Shown here: positions 1 through 5,273 of the stretch, piece after piece
How positions within the stretch are numbered: position 1 is the stretch's first letter
Layout: every line of letters begins with the position of its first letter
From: Planctomycetaceae bacterium
GTDB taxonomy: Bacteria; Planctomycetota; MHYJ01; SBBU01
Length of the DNA: 5,377 nucleotides
Reading direction: 5' to 3'
NCBI GenBank assembly: GCA_005239585.1
Contig: SBBU01000037.1
Location: forward strand, 1 to 5,377
Notes under the pieces: generated by a model
Databases searched by the model: none
Told to the model about the DNA's origin: nothing
The model's input: only the letters and a program-made list of their open reading frames with translations
Program-made: the position numbers and the translations under genes

Positions 1-948
1 GCCAAATATCAGCCACTTCCAGTTTGTTGGTGAAAGGAATACGCTTGTACTGCTGCCTGCGCCCAATCGCTGCATCAAATCTAGGATTTTATTCATGATG
101 ATTGTGTCAAAGCCCATCAGGATCAAAGCGCCGAGCAAGACGCCATTAATACTCCCGATGCCTCCTATTATAATTATGCACAGGACAGTTATTGATACAT
201 TAAAGTCATAACTTCCCGGGTCTCCAGTTGTCGTAAGATTGCTTGCCATCATTACTCCTGCCAAACCCGCAAAGCCGGCCCCAATCGCAAACGCATATAA
301 TTTTATTCTCGAAGGACTAATTCCCATACAGGTAGCAGCAAGTTCATCTTCGCGAATTGCTACTAGAGCCCTGCCGAGTTTTGAGCGCTCAAGATTCCTG
401 TTAAAAATCACTAGAAAAACCATAAATGCTACAAACAGAAAATACCATGCCTCCAAGGTCTCAAATTTAAAACTGAATATTTCAGGGCCGGGGAGGGGAT
501 TTATACCCTGCGTTCCTTTTGTGATTACCTCAAGATTCTTTAAAACATCCTTCATTATCTCGCCAAATCCCAGCGTTACGATAGCAAGATAATCGCCGCG
601 CAATCTCAGTGTTGGAATGCCAAGTAAAATGCCGACCAACGCAACTGCCAAGGGAACAATGAGTAAGGAGGGCCAGAAACCTATTTGAAATGGATAGAGC
701 GAGACTGTCAGGATTGCATAGATATAGGCGCCCATTGCTACGAATGCCGCAATACCAAGATGCAGGAGACCGCAGTAACCTACGACGATATTTAATCCCA
801 GCGCCATTACTGCATAAATAAATATGCGGATCATGTGATTTCCAATTCTTGCATCTAATGGCAACAAGCGATCTAGCAGGGGCACAAGGCAGATTATTAT
901 CAAACAGATGACGTCGAACCTTTTTAAATATTTCAATGCTGATTTCAT
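1..948 (-). CDS. livM: LivM-type branched-chain amino acid ABC transporter permease (3' end cut off by window edge)
   Basis: Inner-membrane permease subunit that pairs with LivH to form the channel of a high-affinity branched-chain amino acid type importer. I translated this frame by hand: 316 codons stay open from the ATG to the window edge with no stop, so the C-terminus is missing. The last visible residues (NWKWLIFG, 309-316) match the usual near-terminal region of the family, so probably only a few dozen residues are lost. Family signatures are GLNIVVGYCGLLHLGIAAF (51-69), PTLRLRGDYLAIVTLGFGE (112-130), the EAA-like cytoplasmic loop AIREDELAATCMGI (197-210) that contacts the ATPase, and GGIGSINGVLLGA (262-274). 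Several long hydrophobic segments are visible. The ATG overlaps the livH stop by one base (TAATG) and has AGAAGG four bases upstream, so coupled translation is likely. The exact substrate cannot be read from the sequence; urea and amide transporters use related permeases. Confidence 0.93.
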   Translation of the reverse strand, partial: MKSALKYLKRFDVICLIIICLVPLLDRLLPLDARIGNHMIRIFIYAVMALGLNIVVGYCGLLHLGIAAFVAMGAYIYAILTVSLYPFQIGFWPSLLIVPLAVALVGILLGIPTLRLRGDYLAIVTLGFGEIMKDVLKNLEVITKGTQGINPLPGPEIFSFKFETLEAWYFLFVAFMVFLVIFNRNLERSKLGRALVAIREDELAATCMGISPSRIKLYAFAIGAGFAGLAGVMMASNLTTTGDPGSYDFNVSITVLCIIIIGGIGSINGVLLGALILMGFDTIIMNKILDLMQRLGAGSSTSVFLSPTNWKWLIFG

Positions 949-1931
949 TACACCTTCTCTCTAACCCTTGCGCCAAGCAATCCGGAGGGTCTGAAAATCA
1001 AGACCATGATAAGAATCGCAAAGACAACTGTATTCGTCCATTGTGTCGCAATATACTGATCACTCATTGCCCTAATGACACCAATTAAAAGTCCTCCCAG
1101 TGTAGCGCCCGGGAGATTTCCAATGCCGCCCAGCACTGCCGCAGTAAAAGCATCCATTCCAGCCCTATAACCTATCTGAAAAAAAACTGTGTTGTTATAC
1201 AACGAGTTTGTCACACTGGCAATACCTGCCAAGGCGCCTCCAATGATAAATGTAACACCGATTACTTTATTTACGTCTACCCCCATAAGTTGCGCTGCGA
1301 TGGGATTTTGAGCCGTTGCGCGCATTGCCTTGCCTAACCTTGTATATTTGACAAATAAAGTCAGCCCAATGAGAACAGGTATAGTTATGACAAGCACCAT
1401 TAGATCCTTTGTGGTGAATCGAATCTGAGTCCCCAAGCCTTCTATGATATTTGATTGGGGGATCAAGGCTGGTACATGTTTTTGGGTCTGAGGCGCCACC
1501 CCTCCTCCAAATACATCCATTGGGATACCGCCCCAGAAGAGACCCAGATTCATTAATATGAAAGAAACTCCTATTGCGCTTACCAGAGGGGCAAGTTTAG
1601 GCGCGTTACGCAGGGGTTTGTATGCCAATCTATCGATGGAATAATTTAATATGGCAGTAAACAATGGGACTAGGACAAAAATCAGACATAAGCCGAGAAA
1701 AATTTGTCCGCCGCCGCTTTTGCTTGGATCGAGGCCCAAGAGTCCTATGATTGTGAGTGCGAAAAAGCCCCCAAGCATGAATACATCGCCATGGGCAAAA
1801 TTAATAAGCTCCAGGATTCCGTAGACCATTGTGTAGCCAAGAGCGATAAGGGCAATTATTGAACCGTTAATAGTCCCGACTAAAAGTTGCTGCAGGAATG
1901 TTTCAAGACCAGTCACAAGTAAACCCCGCAC
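948..1931 (-). CDS. livH: LivH-type branched-chain amino acid ABC transporter permease
   Basis: Inner-membrane permease, partner of LivM, 327 residues, close to the usual length. Diagnostic motifs are ALIALGYTMVYGILELINFAHGD (in 27-49), which is the family's N-terminal signature, then the EAA-like loop RATAQNPIAAQLMGV (204-218), AVLGGIGNLPGATLGG (265-280) and the C-terminal FRPSGLLG (313-320). Multiple hydrophobic membrane spans are evident. The start is uncertain: there is no nearby ATG. The first possible start is GTG at 1931, with a weak AGGG four bases upstream. A second GTG at 1916 has GGGG seven bases upstream and would give a more typical N-terminus (about seven residues before FLQQL). 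Both GTGs lie in or just past the right-hand arm, in transcript sense, of a palindromic element at 1923-2021, so initiation may depend on its folding. The stop overlaps the livM start by one base. The operon position after livK is standard. Confidence 0.95.
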   Translation of the reverse strand: MRGLLVTGLETFLQQLLVGTINGSIIALIALGYTMVYGILELINFAHGDVFMLGGFFALTIIGLLGLDPSKSGGGQIFLGLCLIFVLVPLFTAILNYSIDRLAYKPLRNAPKLAPLVSAIGVSFILMNLGLFWGGIPMDVFGGGVAPQTQKHVPALIPQSNIIEGLGTQIRFTTKDLMVLVITIPVLIGLTLFVKYTRLGKAMRATAQNPIAAQLMGVDVNKVIGVTFIIGGALAGIASVTNSLYNNTVFFQIGYRAGMDAFTAAVLGGIGNLPGATLGGLLIGVIRAMSDQYIATQWTNTVVFAILIMVLIFRPSGLLGARVREKV

Positions 1932-2021
1932 CTTGCCCTAAAGGGCAAGGCTTTTCGAAACGACTTTGGATTCTCATTCATCTCCATTCTAAAGACTGGA
2001 GCTTTCCACAAGGTGCGGGGT
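1923..2021. repeat. Palindromic element A between livK and livH
   Basis: A 99-base element bounded by a perfect 13-bp inverted repeat (ACCCCGCACCTTG at 1923-1935, complement at 2009-2021). Inside are two more hairpins: 8-9 bp arms at 1931-1939/1942-1950 (CCTTGCCC...GGGCAAGG), and 9-bp arms with one mismatch at 1982-1990/1993-2001 (CTCCATTCT/AGACTGGAG). A TTTCGAAA palindrome lies at 1953-1960. The 10-bp terminal core CCCGCACCTT is shared with the element at 5081-5158. The livH start GTG at 1931 lies inside the left arm as written. Bases 1931-1935 belong to both the outer stem and the first inner hairpin, so those two foldings compete over five base pairs. It may be a REP/MITE-like mobile palindrome that now acts in the liv mRNA; the role is inferred. 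Confidence 0.75.
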
Positions 2022-2059
2022 AAAGCGTATTATACTGCATGAGTGTGGATGCTCAAGAG

Positions 2060-2077
2060 AAAAATTGACTGGGTCAA
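2060..2077 (-). terminator. Possible weak terminator or attenuator after livK
   Basis: In transcript sense, just after the livK stop, TTGAC-CCA-GTCAA (2077-2065) forms a 5-bp stem with a 3-base loop, followed directly by five U (2064-2060). The stem is short and AT-rich, so termination would be partial at best. Together with element A downstream it could lower livHM expression relative to livK. Confidence 0.25.
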
Positions 2078-2083
2078 AAAAAG

Positions 2084-3307
2084 CTATTCTACCTTCAGAA
2101 TCTCTTGGAATATCCATTCACCGTTGCGAATTACATTTCCGCTCATTGTGCTCAGAGTCGTATCGCCGTTCTCATCAAAAGACCACTTGCCGAGGGCGGC
2201 ATCAAAATCCTTAATCGACAGGCAGGCGATGCGTATTGCATCTCGATCTTTTTTCCCTGCCTTTTGTATGGCCTCGATTACAATTTTAGCAGCTTCATAT
2301 CCATAGATCGTATAGGGCTCCGGCTTTGGATTGTTATACTTTGCCTTGAATCTCTCGAGAAATTCCTTGGCTTTTCCCTCCCATTTTTCCGCCGGGACGC
2401 CGCCGAATGTGGCGAATGTGTTTCCATTTACATTATCAGCTCCTGCCGCATCTATAAAGGCCTTTTCGAAGCAACCGTCAGGGACCATTAGTGGGCACTT
2501 GACTCCTTCACTTCGAAGATCTTTGGCAAGCTGTCCTGCATTTGATCCGGTTATGCCGCCAAAATAGACGAGGTCTGGATTCTTCCCGCGAATTGAGGTA
2601 GCCAGCGACTTGTAATTTGCCGCCTGCCTATCGATTCCCTGATAGTCTAGAACCTCTAATCCTATCTTTTTTGCATGTTGTACGAACAGATCTGCTATTC
2701 CTTTTCCATAAAGCTCCCTGTCATGAAGAACGACAACCTTTTTTGCCCCCATTTTTTTGGCCCATACGGCCCCGCAAGGGCCCTGAATATCATCTGCCGG
2801 GACAACTCTGCAATAGTTAATCTTTCCAGTGGGTCTATATTTCTCTGGTTCACCCGGTTCACCTTTTCCGGGTTTAGTGAGGCCGGGCCAAGTGTTCGCC
2901 GGGCTGACCATTAATAAATTTGCCTTGTTTAAAATCGGGATAGAGACCTTTGCTGCCCCGCTATTGTAAGTGCCTATATAGACCATTACGTCTGGATCAT
3001 CTATCGCGCTTTTTGCATTTGATTGTTCCACATTTCCATCCCACTCACCGCCTCTTTGTGGTGATGCATCATCCTTGTCAAGATATTCAAGCTTATAGTC
3101 ACCCACCTTATATCCAACCTCATCAAATGCCAGCTTGATACCATTTACAATATCATCGGTCTGCTTTTTTGATGTCCCTTGACGAGGGAGGCTGGAGACG
3201 ATTTTTATCAGTTTTGAATTTCCACTGGTCGTATGACTAGAATCGCCACAATTTAAGAGGGTAACCATCAAAGAGGTTAAAAACATCGATAACACAAATC
3301 TCTGCAT
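2084..3307 (-). CDS. livK: LivK-type periplasmic/lipoprotein substrate-binding protein of branched-chain amino acid ABC transporter
   Basis: Type I periplasmic binding protein (Peripla_BP_6 / Leu-Ile-Val-binding family), 407 residues, which captures the amino acid ligand outside the inner membrane and delivers it to LivH/LivM. Residues 1-19 form a signal peptide. LLNC at 17-20 looks like a lipobox with Cys20 as the lipidated residue, though Asn at -1 is unusual, so plain secretion is possible. Lobe motifs are the strand-helix start KIVSSLPRQGTSKKQTDDI (35-53), the ligand-contact region GTYNSGAAKVSIPILN (112-127) and SPANTWPGLT (135-144). RVVPADDIQG (167-176), DRELYGKG (196-203), DLVYFGG (245-251), YGYEAA (335-340) and the C-terminal FDENGDT (377-383) follow. 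A Gly/Pro/Glu-rich insertion (about 145-162) precedes RVVPADD, as I recall from one subgroup of these proteins. The ATG at 3307 has AGGAGA six bases upstream. First gene of the operon; the ligand is not identifiable from sequence. Confidence 0.95.
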   Translation of the reverse strand: MQRFVLSMFLTSLMVTLLNCGDSSHTTSGNSKLIKIVSSLPRQGTSKKQTDDIVNGIKLAFDEVGYKVGDYKLEYLDKDDASPQRGGEWDGNVEQSNAKSAIDDPDVMVYIGTYNSGAAKVSIPILNKANLLMVSPANTWPGLTKPGKGEPGEPEKYRPTGKINYCRVVPADDIQGPCGAVWAKKMGAKKVVVLHDRELYGKGIADLFVQHAKKIGLEVLDYQGIDRQAANYKSLATSIRGKNPDLVYFGGITGSNAGQLAKDLRSEGVKCPLMVPDGCFEKAFIDAAGADNVNGNTFATFGGVPAEKWEGKAKEFLERFKAKYNNPKPEPYTIYGYEAAKIVIEAIQKAGKKDRDAIRIACLSIKDFDAALGKWSFDENGDTTLSTMSGNVIRNGEWIFQEILKVE

Positions 3308-3312
3308 AGATT

Positions 3313-3318
3313 TCTCCT
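3313..3318 (-). promoter_or_regulatory. Ribosome binding site of livK
   Basis: AGGAGA on the minus strand. The AGGAG core (3318-3314) ends six bases before the ATG at 3307, which fixes the livK start. Confidence 0.8.
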
Positions 3319-3332
3319 AAAAATTTAGTGAG

Positions 3333-3362
3333 ATTGTATCATTTAGTAAAAGTCAAAGTCAA
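3333..3362 (-). promoter_or_regulatory. Sigma-70-like promoter of the liv operon
   Basis: Reading the minus strand, -35 TTGACT (3362-3357) and -10 TACAAT (3338-3333) are separated by 18 bases. Transcription would start near 3326 and leave a leader of about 20 bases before the livK ATG. The -35 hexamer is tandemly duplicated (second TTGACT at 3356-3351), but only the upstream copy has acceptable spacing; the nearer one is 12 bases from the -10. Predicted from consensus match only. Confidence 0.65.
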
Positions 3363-3372
3363 GAGCATATTC

Positions 3373-3409
3373 AATTGTGCTAAAAATGAGAGGAGGTTAC
3401 TGCACAATT
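3373..3409. promoter_or_regulatory. Candidate operator dyad upstream of livK promoter
   Basis: A perfect 8-bp inverted repeat, AATTGTGC (3373-3380) and GCACAATT (3402-3409), with half-site centres 29 bases apart, just upstream of the livK -35 box. The position suits an activator or a looping repressor. No regulator family can be assigned, and 8-bp AT-rich repeats can occur by chance. Confidence 0.3.
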
Positions 3410-3463
3410 ACAATGAGCACTTGGCGCTTTCACTCTTTTACCCACCTTTCTGCTCTTTCCAAT

Positions 3464-3491
3464 TTGTCTTGTGGTTTGTTTATGGTACACT
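3464..3491 (+). promoter_or_regulatory. Candidate promoter of the PD40 propeller gene
   Basis: TTGTCT (3464-3469) and TACACT (3486-3491) are separated by 16 bases on the plus strand, giving a leader of roughly 110 bases to the start codon. A 10-bp palindrome AACCATGGTT (3496-3505) sits at the expected start of transcription and could be an operator. Weak consensus evidence only. The 295-base interval between the livK and propeller starts holds both divergent promoters and no supported gene. Confidence 0.35.
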
Positions 3492-3592
3492 TTAAAACCA
3501 TGGTTACTAGAAATGCGAAAGAAAATAGGGTTTTTTCTCAGCAGCTCGAAATTGCCTAGTTACTGACTTTGATATCACAAAATCTTGGTTGC

Positions 3593-3598
3593 AGGAGG
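3593..3598 (+). promoter_or_regulatory. Ribosome binding site deciding the PD40 protein start
   Basis: AGGAGG lies four bases before the ATG at 3603 and seven before the ATG at 3606. It falls inside the longest open frame, which would otherwise begin at TTG 3585, and so rules out that upstream start. Confidence 0.8.
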
Positions 3599-3605
3599 AA
3601 ATATG

Positions 3606-4805
3606 ATGATTAGACTTTTGATGATAATGGTCCCTATTCTGGTAACAGGTACAAAAGGGTTATCCGCAGAGAAGGGTAGCAAGATTAGCTTCAAAAAAGA
3701 TGGGAATATATACATCATGGATGCTGATGGCAAGAATGAGAAAAAATTAACTGACTTTGCCAAGGGTGAGAAGCTTCAGTTAGGACATTATGCCTGGTCT
3801 GCAGATGGCAACAAGTTAGGATATGAAGCCAGAGCTAGTGATGAATATTTTGGCCTTATTTATGTGATTGATTGTGATGGCAAAAACAAGTACATACTAA
3901 CAAAAAAGGGACGCCTAATTTTTCCTTATAAGGAGCCATTCTCGTCCCCAGATGGTAAGAAGTTCATTTATAACGGTCCAGATGGGATTACGATTATAGA
4001 TCATGATGGAAAAAATGAGAGGGTAATCTTTAAAGCGCAAATGTCTAGTCTACGAAAAAATGTTTGTTGGTCGGCAGATAGCAAACGGTTAGCATTTGCC
4101 TGTCCAGGGAAAGACGGACTTGACATGCTTGTACTTGATATTGATGGTGGTAAGAAAGAACTGAAACTGAAAAGTGCGGGAGCGAGTGTGGACGACTTGA
4201 CCTGGCTCCCGGACGGAATAAATCTAGTGTTTGTATGTTATCCCAAGTCCGATGAGCCTGAGAGCACAGCTGATCAAAGATCCGTTGATATCATGATAGT
4301 AAACACCAATAGCGGCGATGAGAAAACGTTGGTTAAGACGCACAGACCTTATCTTGATACCGTTTCTCCTGACGGGAAGAAAGTAGTGGTTACTGGGTGG
4401 AAAGAATACACCGGGGATGATAGAAGCAAAAAGAACGGTGTGTTTACCATTAGTGTAATGGATACAGATGGAAAGAACCTAAAAACATTCATTGAGATCG
4501 ACAACTTGAGCTTGATGGGGCCAAGCTGGTCACCTGATGGGGAAAAGTTAGCGGTAATAGGTCATCGTAAGGAAGGCAACAAGTCTTACCCATACCTGCA
4601 TGTGATCAATGTTGATGGATCTGGCAACAAGAAACTGGATGGAATCAATGCGGGAGGTTATGCAGAACCGTACTGGTCACCTGATGGAAAGATGATTGCA
4701 TGGGTATTATTTGGAGGGCCTAAGATATACATATTCAAAGCAGACGGATCTGGTAAGACGGAGATAGCACAAGGTCTCGAGGTCGCCTGGCAACCTGCCA
4801 AGTGA
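3606..4805 (+). CDS. Secreted PD40/WD40-like beta-propeller protein (TolB C-terminal-domain-like)
   Basis: A 399-residue exported protein built almost wholly of PD40-type propeller repeats. An N-terminal signal peptide is visible (hydrophobic 4-14, likely cleavage after GLSA, 21), pointing to the periplasm or outside. About eight repeat units follow, with the alternating signatures W-S-(P/A)-D-G-x-K and (I/V)-x-(D/N)-x-D-G-x-(N/G). Examples are SADGNK (65-70), SPDGKK (114-119), SADSKR (156-161), LPDGIN (201-206), SPDGKK (254-259), SPDGEK (309-314) and SPDGKM (358-363), with partner strands such as IYIMDADGKN (35-44) and LHVINVDGSG (331-340). The TolB N-terminal domain is absent, so this is not TolB itself. 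Propellers of this type mostly serve as binding or scaffold domains; no catalytic motif is seen and no specific function can be assigned. Start chosen by spacing from AGGAGG; ATG 3603 is the alternative. It is a single gene, divergent from liv. Confidence 0.85.
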   Translation: MIRLLMIMVPILVTGTKGLSAEKGSKISFKKDGNIYIMDADGKNEKKLTDFAKGEKLQLGHYAWSADGNKLGYEARASDEYFGLIYVIDCDGKNKYILTKKGRLIFPYKEPFSSPDGKKFIYNGPDGITIIDHDGKNERVIFKAQMSSLRKNVCWSADSKRLAFACPGKDGLDMLVLDIDGGKKELKLKSAGASVDDLTWLPDGINLVFVCYPKSDEPESTADQRSVDIMIVNTNSGDEKTLVKTHRPYLDTVSPDGKKVVVTGWKEYTGDDRSKKNGVFTISVMDTDGKNLKTFIEIDNLSLMGPSWSPDGEKLAVIGHRKEGNKSYPYLHVINVDGSGNKKLDGINAGGYAEPYWSPDGKMIAWVLFGGPKIYIFKADGSGKTEIAQGLEVAWQPAK

Positions 4806-5065
4806 TTTGCACTACATCTTTTATCTTCGTGTTTCTAGAGTAGATGTAATTCTCTGTTTGTTAAACTTGTGAAAAAGGTTCAAGCGGATGCATACGGATA
4901 GGTTCAGTAGAGTAATCCATTTGTCCCGACCTTGATGGTCGGAGTGACGACGCAACAAGAGGTTGTCAGTGTCAGCAAATTAACTGCAAACTGTATGAGT
5001 ACAATCCTAGGAAAAAAGTTCTAGAAAAATCATTATCACTTTTTTAATGCCTATCTTTTGCCTAG
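4806..5065. other. Gene-free spacer after the PD40 gene
   Basis: No supportable gene. Just after the stop, TACATCT (4813-4819) and AGATGTA (4842-4848) could form a weak stem with a 22-base loop, but no U-run follows closely, so termination is doubtful. AAAAAAGT (5012-5019) and ACTTTTTT (5038-5045) form an A/T-only inverted repeat. The one distinct element is the GC-rich palindrome at 4926-4942. Confidence 0.5.
4926..4942. repeat. Short REP-like GC-rich palindrome
   Basis: CCGACC-TTGAT-GGTCGG forms a perfect 6-bp stem with a 5-base loop. The flanks GTC and AGTGAC allow a little further pairing across a bulge. There is no U-run on either side, so it is not an intrinsic terminator. The look (GTC-CCGACC...GGTCGG-AGTGACGA) resembles extragenic palindromes that recur in many genomes; whether it recurs here cannot be seen from one copy. 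Confidence 0.4.
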
Positions 5066-5080
5066 TGCCGTATTTCGCAA

Positions 5081-5158
5081 ATTCATCCCGCACCTTTTCT
5101 GGGTATAAGCTGTATCTCAACTTTTGAGCTAACTATTCTGCAAAGGTGCGGGATGAAT
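5081..5158. repeat. Palindromic element B, first branch of the nested cluster
   Basis: A perfect 17-bp terminal inverted repeat, ATTCATCCCGCACCTTT at 5081-5097 with its complement at 5142-5158, encloses a 44-base interior. A small inner hairpin lies at 5116-5120/5124-5128 (CTCAA/TTGAG). The core CCCGCACCTT/AAGGTGCGGG is the same as in the element at 1923-2021, but the interiors show no clear similarity. No flanking target duplication is obvious. Confidence 0.75.
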
Positions 5159-5230
5159 GCCCTCGTGGAACTCTTTCATAGGTATCCAAAAGGGCCATAA
5201 AAACACCACTAAAAAGGCTACCACGAGGGC
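5159..5230. repeat. Second branch of the nested cluster (10-bp stem)
   Basis: GCCCTCGTGG (5159-5168) is perfectly complementary to CCACGAGGGC (5221-5230) around a 52-base A-rich loop. It abuts the first branch at 5158/5159 and the third at 5230/5231 with no spare bases. Its loop contains CTTTCATAG (5173-5181), complementary to CTATGAAAG at 5290-5298 just outside the outer stem. Confidence 0.65.
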
Positions 5231-5273
5231 GTTCCTTGTGATCCGCCAACAGAGTTGGCGGATCACAAGGAAC
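5231..5273. repeat. Perfect 20-bp hairpin with 3-base loop
   Basis: The arms 5231-5250 and 5254-5273 are perfectly complementary over 20 bp (GTTCCTTGTG...CCGCCAAC and its complement) around the loop AGA. This is the third branch of the nested cluster. No U-run follows on either strand (TTACGAAA on the plus side, GCCCTCG on the minus side), so it is not a standard terminator. A long perfect hairpin of this kind is typical of mobile-element ends or single-strand recognition sites; function unknown. Confidence 0.8.

Noticed and set aside
530..976. Minus-strand open frame of 148 codons overlapping livM and the livH end
   Set aside because: It is in a different frame from the livM reading frame, which is open without a stop from 948 to the window edge and carries all family motifs. 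This frame has no recognisable motif, so there is also no need to call a livM frameshift.
2043..3138. Several plus-strand open frames opposite livK
   Set aside because: They are antisense shadows of a well-supported binding protein gene, with no family features of their own.
3377..3559. Small plus-strand frame (GTG 3377, or ATG 3413 giving 48 residues) between the divergent genes
   Set aside because: A strong AGGAGGT lies at 3391-3397, but it is about 16 bases from the ATG at 3413, too far for normal initiation. The residues show no motif, and the region overlaps both predicted promoters.
5012..5045. A/T-only inverted repeat AAAAAAGT/ACTTTTTT as a terminator
   Set aside because: There is no GC in the stem apart from one pair and the loop is 18 bases, so a stable intrinsic terminator is unlikely.
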